Part shown: positions 13,453 to 27,300 of the stretch, in pieces
Numbering within the stretch: the stretch's first letter is position 1
How the letters are laid out: each line of letters opens with the position of its first letter
NCBI GenBank assembly: GCA_003864495.1
Contig: ML133401.1
Span: forward strand, 4,517,189 to 4,581,188
DNA: 64,000 bases
Source of the DNA: Nemopilema nomurai
Lineage: Eukaryota; Cnidaria; Scyphozoa; Rhizostomeae; Rhizostomatidae
Direction: 5' to 3'
Notes under the pieces: model-generated
The model's database searches: none
Told to the model about the DNA's origin: nothing
The model's input: only the letters and a program-made list of their open reading frames with translations
Translations under genes and position numbers: made by a program

Positions 13453-14713
13453 GTAAGTCATAGGGTGAGTCGCAACGAGTTGAGAAATGGGGAGGAGATA
13501 AACTGAAAAATAACTCGAAAAAGCTGTTTTCACAGTTAATTCACCTGCCCCCTTTTTATCTCTAAACTCTCACCAATTGGAGGGTGGGAATTTGAAACGT
13601 TATTGCCTCTCCCACTCTCACCAAGTTATTGTGAATTTTACTTCGGTAGAGCGAGGGTGAAAAAGCTTCAGTTCGTTGTTTTTCCTCTTATTCAAAGGCA
13701 TGTATGTAAAGAGACCTTTATCTTTGCCATGGACCTGAATCAACCCTTAACCCCTTTCTTAAAAAGACTTAACAAAACCTTGGTAAATGCAAAAATTTCT
13801 TTGAAGTTGACTTTGAGGTTTTTGCATTGTCACTTATCAGAAAAGCTTGCAAACCCATGCATTTAGTTGGCATATCGATTAATGGTGGTATTTTTCCACA
13901 TTTGGCAATGTTTTTATTTCAAAAAGGAAGAGCAGAAAGACCTTCTGTGTGGTTTACCTCCGGGAATACTTTGCAACTTAACATAAAATGTCCACGTCCA
14001 TAACAAACACGATAACGCTATTATATTCTTTGTCAAGAGTGACTTGTTGGGACTTTGTTCAAATGTTTTTGGGACCGGCTTGAGGTTCTTGCCTAGGCCC
14101 CTGGCTTCAAGCCCCTTTCTCACGATCGCAAATAGGCATTTAACTGGCCACACTTCCTAGGTAATAAACTTCAATAATTTCAAGCGCTAAGACCAAGGGC
14201 TTCAAAGCACCCTTACGTTAATGTTGCCGTAGATATAAGACAATTGCTTCGCGATCTCATAGGGCAGTTTTGAAACCAAAGAGAGCCATGTGTATCGAGA
14301 TGATTTGTTGTTTGATAAAAAAACTTTATTTGCAAAGTTTCCTGATTTCTCAGCTCAAGTCCAAAGCTAAACCTTTTGCTGGGCCCTTCAACGAGTTCAC
14401 AAGGCGGTTACGTTTCGCTTTTATTTTCAATTAACTTTTCATTAACCCTGCCAAAAAGAAAAAGGGTTTGGGAGCATAATTAATACATAATTAATCACTC
14501 ATTAGCTTAAACATTATAAATAGGTTTTTGTCTTAAATCAATGTTCTTTGTTAAGATGAAAATAAACTTTAATCTATGTGCAAAATATGCTATGCTGGGC
14601 CCTGTCAAGATCCCTTCAGTTCATGAATTCAATCAATGACTAAAGAAATATAAATCCATATTCACTCCAAATTTTGATTTTTGCTGCCAATGTGGAATCA
14701 TTATCCTCTAAAG

Positions 14714-15035
14714 CAGGGGTCTCAAACTCAATTTCCCTGGGGGCCGCTGGAGGCAGGGTCTGGGTGAGGCTGGGCCGCATCAGGATTTCCAGAAGAAAAG
14801 CGCTGATAAAACGTGAACGCGAACAAGTCCTTTGCGGCACTAGATGTGTTTTAAGAGTGGCAACCTGGTTGGGTCTTTCATCTCCCTGGTATTGTTCGTA
14901 CTCCATACTTTAAGTATGCAAAAACTATTTCCGCTTTTTCTTGTCACTAACATTTCTTTAATATCAAGACAGGGGCGACAAATTATCCTCACGCGGGCCG
15001 CAGTTGGCCCGCAGGCCCTGAGTCTGAGACACCTG
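14714..15035. mobile_element. non-autonomous hAT-type DNA transposon (MITE)
   Basis: The element starts CAGGGGTCTCAAACTC and ends GAGTCTGAGACACCTG, giving 16-bp terminal inverted repeats with two mismatches. It is flanked by CTCTAAAG (14706-14713) and CTCTTAAG (15036-15043), an 8-bp target duplication with one mismatch that fits the hAT target preference (nTnTAnAn). The 322-bp interior is more GC-rich than the surroundings, includes GGGGGCCGCTGG near one end and GCGGGCCGCAGTTGGCCC near the other, and encodes no transposase. From memory, very similar hAT ends occur in vertebrate and other animal genomes. The short ORFs across it on both strands are not genes. Confidence 0.85.
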
Positions 15036-15043
15036 CTCTTAAG

Positions 15044-16667
15044 CAAGAAGACACTGATTCTTGCAGACTCCTATTTAGAGTATTTTCAGGGCTTTTTAGA
15101 CCAATGATAAATGATGTTGCAGTTTCTGTATGGGATCTTGTCAGAAAGGTTTTTAAAGGCTAAATATTACACAAGGGTTGCTAGCCAAATATCCTCAAAT
15201 ACAGCATAACTGTAGCCACAGTACATATATGTTAGTTGCTGTTTTGTAGACTACAAGTAATATCTTTTACTGGTTTTTGGGCTATAAAACTAATTGTAAA
15301 ATTTCTTTCAAACTTTACCTGGGACTTTCAAAGTATTAAACACAAATTCCTATTATTCAAAGGTACTCAAACATCACACAAGCACCCTTGGCTTAAATCT
15401 AGTGGGTTTTGACCAACATATGTGAATATTTCATGAATTCCCAACTTTGGCTACCAACAAACAATAAAAGCATGTTCTATCACAATAACTGATTCCACAA
15501 AATGAAGCATTTTAAAACCTTCCGTTACTGCACACCTGCATGTTGGGAAAAATCATACATTGAACTCCATTTAGTAATTGCTTTTACTTTCTTTGACATT
15601 GAATAGATATTCTGACAAACATTCTACTTTCATTAAAGCTTTGAGATTCCTGCAGATGCCCATAATACTTGTGGCATAGTTAACATCATATTGCACAATA
15701 CAACATCTCAGACTGAGTATCTAGGATCACAATTGTTGATCAGATTTCAAGAGAACAATTTCCTCACAATACAATACAATTTGAAAAGATTTTAATTATT
15801 TTCTTTGTTCGATCAAATAACCAATATGTTGAGGGTTCACCCTTTATAAAATATTTTGAAGAAAATGCCAAGCATTCTTCTCAATATTAAATTCGATATT
15901 GTTTCAAATCAAAGTGATCAAGCAACGTCAAAGTGATCAAAGTGACTATAATTTATCTAGTGCCTTCTTATTTTTTCACTTTCGGTTTCCATTCTATGAA
16001 AACGTCAAATACAATATCTAAAGCTTGTGCACAGAGCAAAGTCTGGCTGGACTGGGGCGGACATCCTCAAAATTCTAAATCTGAAATTTTGTTGACACCT
16101 AGAACTGTGCATTGCGCGTTTAAGTTAAAGGCGGCAGTAACTGCATATCAGACATTGAATTTACTTGGTATGTTTCTACTTCCGAGAAGGAAACAAATTA
16201 TTTGAAAACAGGGCAATCATATAATAAAACAGATTTTCCCATCTAAAGGAACTTCCGCATTAACCATTGGATGCGATGTATGGAAAAGAGATATAGTGAT
16301 AATGCTGACCCGATATAGTGGTTTTCAGATTACCCCTCCGTAACTTTTGCATCAGAAGTAGCATTCTTACCGTATCTTTTGTCGAATGTCTATGAAATTA
16401 AAGCACAAGAAACAAAATACTTTAAAGTGGGAAAAATAAGTCATATCCAACTTACATGACCATTTTTCCTCACTTTCCCAGTGCGTTTGGAATTCCAAGC
16501 CGATTCGTGTTCAATTTTTTTCTTCAACCTGACCCTTGACTGTGAGCAGCCTCGCATACATAATTCTACGTGAACTTCTAGACGAGGCAATTGCAAGACG
16601 GTATTCGCGTTTGTGCTGCTGACTCAACAACACTTTGTGTATTTTGCTATGTATTAAGATTATAATT
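15044..16667. other. intergenic and upstream region of the calsequestrin-like gene
   Basis: AT-rich sequence between the hAT MITE and the calsequestrin-like start codon. No convincing exon, TATA box or conserved element was found. The promoter of the downstream gene presumably lies in the last few hundred bases. Confidence 0.5.
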
Positions 16668-19600
16668 ATGCATATGGCGCCAGAATTTATGATATTTTTT
16701 CTACTTTGCCTTTTTCGTATAACTAAAGGTCAAGCTGATGAAAATGAAACAAATGAAAGGGCCGAACGGCTAGCTGAAATGATGAAACATGATGGCGTGG
16801 AAAGGGTGGTGGAAGTGACCTCGAAGAACTTTAAAAGTATTTTAAAGAAGAATGATATCGTTTTATTGCTCTTTCATGGACAACAGAATGATACGCTGTT
16901 TAAGCAGGAGAAGTATGCTCTTGAGGTAGGGGTTTAAATTTATCTTTATTCATTTAGCAATTCACCTGATTAGTTAGTTCTTGTACTCAAGATCTCAACG
17001 CTAAATGGGCAAAAATTCTTGTTGTCCTCCTCTTTTGTATATTGTTTAATAAGTGGACAAAGAGTGACAACAGACTAAAATGAAAAGAAGAAGAAACACA
17101 GTTTATGAAGAAATGGCATTTCCAAAAATGATATCCCTATTAACTTGTGATGATACCCAATGAAAAATATTTTTTGCTCTGCTCTCTACACCAAGCGTGA
17201 ATGATTAGCATAACATGAACACTTCTTGGAAGCTTTAGTAAATTTGATATGAAATGGTAGGGTTAAAGCTCCATAGACTTTGATTCAGAAAATAAAGCAG
17301 CTATAGCCAGATATATTTTCCATTTAGATATTCTAATTTGGAAGAAAATGAAGAAAAATTAGGACCTGGTGTGTTATCTTTTTCTATTAATCTTAAAAAT
17401 GATTTTGTTTCTTAGATTTCTTATCATCTTTCCCAGGTTGTTGCAAAGCTTTTTGATAAAAGGGGAGTTGTTTGCACTGCTAGCAATATGCTGAAGGATA
17501 TGAAATTGGCCAGAGAATTTGGTATGCCTACCAGAACTATTGGAAATCATTTACGTTTTCTGGTGATCGTGTTACTGAACTCTTCTCATGTTCATCCTAT
17601 CTAACATTTCTTTGATCTTTTAGGATTTGTTAATTATCAAATTATATTTTCAATCTATCTTAGGTGTTCCTTATCCTGGGATCATTAAGATATTCAATCA
17701 TGGAAGAGGGGCAACTTACTTTGGTCAGAGGTCTGTATTGCAAAAAAATATAATCTGGGAGCTATTAGGTATAATGTAGTTCCTAAATTTTGTTATCATT
17801 TCTTTCACAGGCATAAAAGAGTCTTATTAATAGCTGGCGTGGTTGAAATTGTTAACAGTAAATCTAATGAAGTCTGATTTTACATTCCATTTCGAACAAT
17901 TTACTAACAAAATAACATGTTAACAGAAATTGATAATGGAATTTATGATACAGCTATAACTAATCATGAAATGAAAACTGCAATGAATGATCTAAATTGT
18001 TGAGTATAAAGCAGTTGAGAGTGTAGTAAGAATGCACTTTCTCTCCATACATGCAAATTTAGAGTATACTGCCCCTATCATTTAGCTGTTTGGTTAACAT
18101 TGATAATGTGTCCTTTGATTTGAAGATCAAGTGATGTGATGGTACCTTACTTATCAAGGGTAGGTTTTAGTTGGCCTTTAGCTATGATATGGCATTTAGT
18201 TTCCTGTATAATGCTTGGAGCTTATTGTTGAAATATTGCTAATCAGTGCAATGGTTGTCTCAAGGTAAAGCTACCTGATCTGTGACATGAAATGAAAACA
18301 TTATTAGTTCTAATATTATTGTTAGCATTTAATCATCAATCAAATATGTACAAAATGTTATCTATGATTATCTTTGTAGTCAGAGCTATTTGGTAAAGAA
18401 GTTTGGCCCTAAAATACTTTTCCCTTTTCTTAAGATGTTTGAGCCACCAGTGACAGATATTGTTTCAAAAACTGGAAAAAAGAATTTTGATAATGTTCAG
18501 TTGTCAAAAGTTGTTGCATATGTGGCGAAGAATAGTCCAGGTTGGTTTTGAAGAGTCTTTGATTCTTAGTAGCACCTCTAATTTAACTTTGATTGCACCT
18601 TTTGGAAATTTTTAAAGTCCTTTTTTCTATTTTTCGCATCAAAGTTTTGTTTTATTCCTATTTTTGATTTCATTAGAAGTTTTTCCCTGTCTTCTTTTGG
18701 TGTATCACAAGCTATTTCCAAGCAAAGATGAACAAGATTGACATTCAAAATCAGATGGAAGGAGATGCTTAAAAACCTTATCCATTTGATTTTGTCTTGT
18801 GCTACAAAAGAATATCTATAATGTCTAGAGTTGATATTATCTGTGTAGAGACCAATGCAGAGACAGACAAATCTTTTATAGCAGCCCATGTTTTGTAAAT
18901 TTCCTCTATTCACTTGGTTGTCAGTTTTAATTTCCTTTTTTGTAGAGTATGCTGAGCTTAAGAAAACTGCATGGTCTTTTCACCCAATGATCCAGTTTCA
19001 TGCAGTTTTCGATGGAAAGGTGATTTTGTAGTGTGCTGTAGATTCTCTAACTTATTTAGTTTTCAGCATCCTATGTAGCCTTTAAACCTTTAAGATCTTC
19101 ATAATGTCCAGATGTCTACTAGTTTTGAGTTTTGAGACTGTGCAAAATTGGATCACCCTTTTTTATTTTAAAAAATTTTAGATTGCAAAAAGTCTGCAGC
19201 TGAAAAAGAGCAATAGTTTGCTCTTTATCAAGCCATTTGAGAAGGCTGTGAAACTACCCAGCACTGTAAGTTGAGCCAAAACATTTTCTCAACCTTCTCG
19301 AATTTTATTTGAATTACTTGTACTATTTTGAAATTCATTCTAGTTATCATTGAATTGAGGTTGAAAAAAGTATAAAGAAGAATTGATATTTGCTAGCAGC
19401 TTAAAGAACATGTTCAGGGCATTATATCAGGGCTTTGGTTGTGTCAAAACAACCAAATACAGAAAAGCATCCATTTCATTATTTAATGCCTTGTTTTTAA
19501 ATAATCAGTATGGAACACTTGGTGGAGCATAGCTTGAATTTATATAGAATTTCACTTTTGAAACAAGCAGTTTGTTATAGATACTAATAATCTGATCCTA

Positions 19601-22600
19601 TTTGATAAAGCTGCCTATATAATTTTACAAAAATTAAGATACTGCACTTCATTTTATTTTTTGGTTATTATCTGTGTAAAGTAGTTGAAAGCATTTCAGA
19701 AATGTCAATTTTGTGTTACGATGAAGGTTTTTCAAGGACAACAATTTTAGTTGCATGTGATTTCAATTGCTCCCAAAAAAATCCTCATATGCCTATATAA
19801 TCATCTTTCACAGCCAATAATTACCAGATCATTCTGTTGCTTCTGACAAGATATTACTTTATTATATACTGGATTCAATCTTGTATTACTTTCTTATATA
19901 CTAGATATTACTACTATAATTTTACTAATTTTTGTTTCAGGTCACTTGGAAAGAGAAACAGCTCTTTGATTTTATTAATAAAAACAAGAAGTAAGAAGCC
20001 TTTGAGTTAACTTGTTTTAACAATGATTTACAATGCCTGCAAAAGTGTTGGAAGTTTTGGATCTTTTAATTTAAATTAAGAGATTTAAAGCCAAAGTTTT
20101 GAAACAAGAGTGGAAACTTTCAATTCATCAAATGGCCTCTTTTTGTTTTTGTGTGTACATAAGGGGAGGTGGTGATGCTTTCTTTGTATTTGCCTAAATT
20201 TTGATTTTCAGGCAAAGCATAAAAAAGATGCTGCTGGAAAATATCCATGAGATCTGGGTAAGCCATATTAACATTACATAGATTAAAGCAGTTTTCATGA
20301 ATTTTATGTTATCTCATTATGCATTTAGTCAATACTCCTCTTCCAAGTTGACAATAATTTTTTCAAGGAGACTGTAAATTACAAGTCAAAATATTCCCAA
20401 TTTTTCAAGGACAACAATTTATTGTTGTTGAGCATTTTTGAATGAGATATAACATTTGTGGTAGTTGACTTACATCCTTGGAAATATTCTCACAGTTCAT
20501 TTGTAAAGGCTGCACTTTCTTTAATTAGCCTAGCTGCTTAGAGAGCCCTCATTCCATTAAATTTGCTCACTAAAGAATCTGAGTTATATTAATTTATCGG
20601 TTCTCTGTTGAACATAAACAAGCTTCATATAGCTGAGAGATCCAAAATGTAACTTTTTAAACAGACACACTAACTAAAATGGAGCTAATAACTACTTCTC
20701 CTTCCAGTCGCCAGACATGAAGGGATTCCTAATTCCAATATTTGCAAAAGTGGAAAACAGAGGTAGAAAAATAATGATGCTGGAGTGGAAAACCATCTTT
20801 TTATTTCTTCACCTTTCTACCAATGGCTTCTCTTTTTTATACACTATACACTGTCAAATATTTTTGTTAGTAAGTTGCAATTTCAACAAAGCAGCCAATT
20901 AGAAGTACCCCCCTACAAGATGGCAACAACTGAAAATTCCCCAAGTGGTAGTGATATTTTTCAAAATTGGGCCATTCGGTAGCGATTGGGTAAAACCCCC
21001 TGTAAGGCCTTAGTAGGAGTACCCCAGGGGGTTTCCACCTGGTTAGTTTTATACCTACCTTATTATGACAAAACAGCCATATCCATAAGTTTACATTCCA
21101 CTTCCACCAAATCATGTGTACAAAACATATCATCAACACACAGTGTTTGTGAAAGTTTTGCCTTCCTTTTACCTATTGTTTTATACGAAACACCAAAAGT
21201 ACCTAATCAAAGGCAAATATTACAATATATAAAATTTGATATCAAAGGCAATAGAAGAATAAAAGAATATAAGGAATAATGTAATAATACCATATTACGA
21301 ACTGTCATGAACTCAATTGATTTGCAGAATTCAGATTATATTACTTCTATAACAACTCAAAAATACTGGAATCATTTTCAATGTTACTTTGAAGATATTA
21401 TTTCACTAATTTCTAAACATATTCTTTTTGCCTCTGTAGATGGAAGCAGATTTTTTTCCTTGGTCAAATCTCTTGTGAGAAATATTGGAGACAATGAAAG
21501 ACTAAACTTTGTATGGATTGATCCAGACCCATTTCCAGCGGTAAGTTTCATAGCATGATCAAATCTTTTTACAACGGATATATAGAAGTGGGTGATAAAA
21601 AGATGAAGAGAAAAAAGTCCATCAAAACTATGTAACTATGACTACCAATGTGAAATTTGAGTGAAACTACAGATACAGTTTTTACAAAATTATGATAAAA
21701 TCTTTCCTTGATCCTATATTAACTGATGATTGGACTTTCATGACAGATTCCTCCTCACTGCATTTAGTTTGAAGTTTAATTGTATGCAAAAACCAAATAG
21801 GAATGAAAGCATAAGATGCCTTAACATATCATCAAACAGTGTTTAAAACATTGATTGTGGCTTGTGAAATTTTCAACTTTATTTTTAGATGCGAGAATAT
21901 TGGCAGGCTACTTTTAATGTTGACCCAACCAAACCCAGTATAGGAGCAGTTGATTTGAATGAGGTTTGTTGGAAGTCATTGTTCAAATGTCACATTATGA
22001 CAGTTGCACTTCAAGGGATTTGTGATGATTAAAACATGCCCATATTCTGATGGTTACTGCCCCTTTTAAAATTGAGAAGGTTCTACCCAGCATGCTTCAA
22101 AAGTTTTACAAAGTTTTAACTTTCCAAGCTAAGATTTGATTACTATTATCCCCTAAAACTGTTTATACATTTAATCAAGTCTGTAATCAAGTTGGTCATT
22201 TATGTGATTCCCAATGTGTCTTTTTTTCTACTAAGCACCTTACTATTTCTGGGAAAATGGCACTAAGAACACAAAAGTTATGTCAGTTCATTTAACTCTG
22301 TGAAATTGTTTGTGTAACTCTGATGAATTTTTTCAAATAATCACAGCTTTCAATAAAGGGTACAACTTCCATTTTCTTGCAGCAAGCATCTACTTGGCTC
22401 ATACCACCAGAAAACAAAGAGCTGCAGTTAGCTGACTTGAAGAAATGGTGCAATGACTTACTCACTGGAAAGTTAAAGCTAATTCCAATGAAAGGCAAAG
22501 AAGATCAGGCAAAGAGTGCAAGCCAGGAGAGACCCAGCTCAGAAAATGATAAACAAAAAGAACGAAATGTTAACACCAAAAATGAGAATACAGCTAATGT

Positions 22601-22637
22601 TGGAACATTATCGGATGATCAGAAAGATGAATTATAA
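16668..22637 (+). CDS. calsequestrin-like ER luminal protein with a C-terminal KDEL
   Basis: Likely a calcium-binding protein of the ER/SR lumen. Twelve coding exons join in phase: 16668-16925, 17437-17521, 17664-17730, 18380-18540, 18946-19019, 19182-19265, 19941-19990, 20212-20257, 20708-20762, 21440-21540, 21889-21963, 22383-22637, giving 436 aa. An N-terminal signal peptide (hydrophobic FMIFFLLCLF, then KGQ) precedes three thioredoxin-like folds (about residues 30-135, 140-245 and 250-370). Segments that align with animal calsequestrins include FHPMIQFHAVFDGK and FVWIDPDPFPAM...YW. No CxxC motif is present, so it is not a disulfide isomerase. The Asp-rich tail of muscle calsequestrin is missing; a hydrophilic tail ends in KDEL, the ER-retrieval signal. 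N-glycosylation sequons NET and NDT lie in exon 1. A second in-frame ATG is at 16674. Candidate poly(A) signals AATAAA lie at 22927 and 22971. Confidence 0.88.
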
Positions 22638-24315
22638 TGGTTGTAACAAGGTATAGCTGTTTGAAATTCTGTTGGGTCTGGAACTTTTTAAAAAAAATTT
22701 CTATGATGCTTTTGATGATATTTTTCAACTAATGTGAGTTAGATCAAAATGAAGATAGATAACATATTAGATCAAACTGCCAAAATGAAAGATAATGGGA
22801 TATTCTGTAAGTTTCTGATTTTCTGGTTTTTTTTCTCACCCCTTTTTGCTTCTGTGGGTAGAAAACATTTATAATGACAAAACATTTTGGCACCTTGTGT
22901 AAAATGAACCAAGAAGAATATTCCAAAATAAAAACTGATGAAGTAAGACAAGTTAATAATATCACACAATAATAAACTAAAATAGTGATATTACAATGCG
23001 GTATGTGTAAAATGCATTAAATTATAACAATAATTGAGATGCAGCTTTTAATCAAAAGCAACAAGAAACCCCCCAAACTATTGTTGTACTTAGGGTTAAT
23101 GTGGGGCCTGTAGACTAGTATGTTTTCATTGCTCATAGTACCGTAGGCAAATGCCTGAAGTATGAGTATAACAATAAGCAAAACCTCCATAAGATTAATA
23201 TCATTTTGAGAAAGATATTACTTGGAAAGCCTGGTGGGGATGTTGAAAGCATAAGAAATGAAATCATTGGGATTTATGATATTATTTTGTAATTTCCAGG
23301 AGTGCATAAAATGGAGATGCATTTTGAAAGGCTGCTAATATAATTAATAACAAAATGACAAAGCATTGTTCTTGAGTACATGGATACTAAACAATTTAGC
23401 AATTAATACACTCATTCATAAAGTACTTTGTGAAGTTTACAGCATGCCTTGTTGCAAATTACTAGCTATTTACCATACTCCAAGTTTAGTGGTGGCAACT
23501 TTATAACCAGTGACATAGAAATCTTAGGGGGAATTGTTTTGCAAGAAAAAAAAATGTTTCAGAGAGCCTTACTCCATAAATGAAAACATAAGTATGGAAA
23601 TGAATTTAAAGCTGTTTGTTTATCAAGTGTATGGTGAAGGGTAAATATAACTGCATCAGAGATGCATTTGATTTTCATGTAATTGAACTCTTTAATTTTT
23701 GTATTAATATAATTGTCTCAATGGTCAAGGAAGGTAGTGGACTTTTAGTTCAAATACACAAATAAATTACATTGAAGTTGGTGTGTATGATGTTTGTTTG
23801 GTTAGAAAACGACCACATATAGCTAAACTTATTATAAATACTGAATAGATGTTGATTTATTAGATTAACATCTGCATACACTTAATGAAAAGTAAAATAA
23901 GTGGACCACATACACCAAAAGTATTTACCTGTTTGAAATTTAATAGATAATGTAGCATTATCAAGTACCAAAAACCAAAAGTCACAGAAATAATTAGCTT
24001 TAAAATGTGATGTTAAACACATAATAAAATTACAGTAGATCTTCGTAGGATCACAAAAATGGTCTGTGCCAGGAAGAAAAAATTACACACTAATGCACAT
24101 GGAGCAATTTTCTAAGACCCTCATGGAAAATGATCTTGGACCTGGACTTATGAAGGGGTGAACACCTTGCATGTGTGTGACCATGCAAAATCCATGTTTG
24201 AATGCTTGGTTAATGACAGAATATAATTGTTATTACAGTTAAAGTAAATGCCTCATCCATAAAGAGAGACAAGACTGTTTTCCACTACGTTATATGAAGC
24301 CACTTCTTTCACACA
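22638..24315. other. 3' flank between two convergent genes
   Basis: AT-rich sequence between the stop codons of the calsequestrin-like gene (+) and the Kazal membrane protein gene (-). It probably consists of the two 3' UTRs and a short spacer. AATAAA occurs on the plus strand at 22927-22932 and 22971-22976. No coding exon was recognised. Confidence 0.6.
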
Positions 24316-27300
24316 CTACAAATCCAAGGGTGATATTTTCTCTTTTGTGTAAGGTCCCTGGAAAGCAAATAGATAATTATTATTAGAATTTGAAGCCATG
24401 TGGAAATGCTTTTTTTATAATATTTTTATAATAATATTTAATATTTTCTCAACTATTAGAGTATCCTTAGTTCTGAAGTGAGACATTAGTTGGTACTAAA
24501 AAAGTTGTATTCAAAAGCAAAAATTATTGAGACTTGACAATGGTAAAAATGATTCTAGAAAACAACAGAAATACAAACCAAGCGTTGGATTTTGATCAAT
24601 CGATTCCTTCTCCATATCAAGAACACAGCTATCAAGCCAAGTGTAGCCAAAGAAATGACTGATGCACCAAGGAGGAACCCTTCATGCAGAGAGTGCTCTT
24701 TAAAATAAAGACAAATTAACAATGTTAAAACAAGCAGCCAAATGGTATCATAGTTATTTTATAAATAAGAAGCTTCTTATGGGTTACTATTAGCTTGACA
24801 TATTCAGTGCGTATAGCAGAAGGCATCACTGCTATAAAAATAAAAGATTGCAGTACTAAGAACTGCATTGAAACTGAATTACTTAAAGCTCCTTCCACAC
24901 CAAAATATTCTTGAGCTCAGTGGCAACCAATAGAAAAAGGCCAAAAAAGCTTGCGCCAAGAACAAGTACAAAAGGCAAATGTGAAACCAGTTGCTGTTTT
25001 TATTGCCATGTAAAATGCCTAGGCCAAAAACAAATATCAGCTACGCCATGCTTCTCAAATTTAGACACTACAAGGTGGAGCAAATCTTCTGTCAGCACAA
25101 AAACCAAAAAAGCCCTCTATCAAAAGAAGGCTTGTATTAAAGCAAAGCTGAAAGTCTAGAGCAAGGAAACCAACCCCCCACCCCCAACCCCTATTGTGTT
25201 GTATAACTACAACCTTCTTAAAGATTGCTGTACGTAGAAAAAGAGTTTATCATAAAAGGTAATTTGTTACTAAAAGAATTACTCATCCTCAATAGGCTCA
25301 TGGGTATGCATACACTACTTGCTCCCCCAACTAATGTCAAAAAGTTTACTTCAAAAATAAAAAATCAATCTATTCAAAAGTGGATTAGCTTAGTTATAAA
25401 ACCCCAAATCATTTACCCTTTTTTAAATTAGTAATGTGTGTACTGCACTACAGAAACAAATAATTAGCTTGCAAAGTGACAAAAGAGACATTAAAATTTG
25501 AAAAGGCAATGTGCACTGTCATAGAAATGAAATTATATTGCTTACTTGAATAGCATTCACCATCATGCACCTTGTAAAGATCTTTCCGTATTCCACTGAC
25601 ACAGGAATCTGCATCCATCAAACATTCGCTGCTATAGGTCTTTCCATTGCTACCACAAACTGGCTCGTAAATGGCAGCACACATTGGTACAGCACATGGC
25701 ATTGATGCAATTTTTTGGCACACATATGAACCATTGGGAAATCCTGTGCATATGCTGTTGATGCAGGGAGCATGAAAGCATGGGTCATCATTCCTTCTCT
25801 CTGCATGAAACTTGTGATGTTTTCTTGGGTGGTACTTCCTTGGTGTTTTTGGGTAGTCAACTGAAATCAAAGAAATGATCATCAAGCCAGTTTACTTCAT
25901 GCTGCTAATTGTTTATAATGGTAACTAAGATTAAAGAGAGGGGAAATGGAACATTGTTTTTTCTGTCTTTTGTTCTAATCATAAAATGTCAAGATAGGGT
26001 GGAAAACATAGTTTTGCATTTAGTGGCTCCTCTAATGGGTCATTATGAAAAACAAATGCTGCAATTTTTCTTCAGCACTTAAGCTATTGTGACAGCTATG
26101 TAAACACTCATCATATTAAAAAGAGCTTTAGGGCAAAATACTTCTTTTAAAACCAGCTGTGAGACATAATTAAGGTCATATTTGGCTTCAAAACCTTGTT
26201 TATAAGAGATGCATGAAGTTTATAAAGGAAATTCTGTCTGCTGTGTAAACAATGAAGGGATATAAGAGATGATCATCATCTGGTGAGTTTTGCTGGGGGG
26301 TCTTAGAGATCCTTTGCAGATCAGCATTTTTGACAATGCATGGCTAGTGATGCATGCTGTTTGAGACACAAAATGTTTTAGTTAGCAATGAAGCTATGTA
26401 CCATGAATTCAAAAGTAATTTCCATTTGATTCAAAGCCAAATAGCTTCCATTACCATCAAATTAAAAAGCTAATTATTATTTAATTAAAACAATGACTCG
26501 ATTTCGAAATTTCTTTTGAAGCACAAAAATCATGTTGTGTAATAGTTTTTGAATGTCTGAATAAAAGGTGTATAGGAAAAATGGAATATTCTACTCAAAA
26601 ACCCTTTCAGTAAACCAATTTTCAATTATGGGTATCTAGAAGAAAGGTATATCAGTGGACACTTTAGTCAGCCTAAAACACTATGATATAAAGAACCTCT
26701 TTTGTGAAGCAATTTTTCAATTTGAAATTGAATGTGACCAACAGGAAAAGTTAAGTTTATATAATTTACTATCAATTCTAATTATTGTAATTGGACTATA
26801 GAAATGAAAGGGAAGCCATCAAGAAAAAACAAACGGATTGTTAGTTATGACTGAGAATGAGCAAAAAACAAGTTTAGTCCAATTTTCTGCAACAAATTTG
26901 ACATTCATTTTGGCATCCATGATTGCATGCTACCTCAAAATCATGAGATGCTATCAATTAAAGCTCACCCCCTGCAAATGGAGATTCAGTATAAATGAAA
27001 GTGAAAAATTTCATGGCTGAGATGCAAGCATATATTATATTGTTAAGCTTAAGTATTAATGTTTCAACACTAAAAGATTGAGATTGCTTTATACCATATC
27101 ATTAGTTGTATGAAATGGGTCAATTAAATATCAGCTTTGCAGCATGCTATTTTGTTATAATCAGGTAATATATTGTTTATGTTCAAACTAATTTTGTTCA
27201 AAAAAATCATTGACAAAAGTTTAAATTGTTAAGAGTATATTATTCAGTTTTACTGCTCAAAATATCAAATTGACATTTGACTCGCTAAAAAGGATGATAT

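Larger units (their letters stand above)
1125..14713. other. long intergenic stretch without a recognisable gene
   Basis: This AT-rich stretch holds only short ORFs that match no family I recognise. About 2980-3380 is visibly richer in CpG and GC than its surroundings. Small features inside it are listed separately: X-box-like and TATA motifs, paired TCACGTGA sites, short tandem repeats, one broken ORF and one possible exon. A 15-G homopolymer lies at 8068-8082. Single exons of a divergent gene could have been missed. Confidence 0.6.

Noticed and set aside
14640..15107. Several overlapping ORFs of 68-88 residues
   Set aside because: They lie in or across the non-coding hAT MITE on both strands.
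17811..17857. Possible extra calsequestrin exon with good acceptor (TTTCACAG) and donor
   Set aside because: Including it breaks the reading phase of the next exon. Joining 17730 directly to 18380 restores both phase and alignment with the family.
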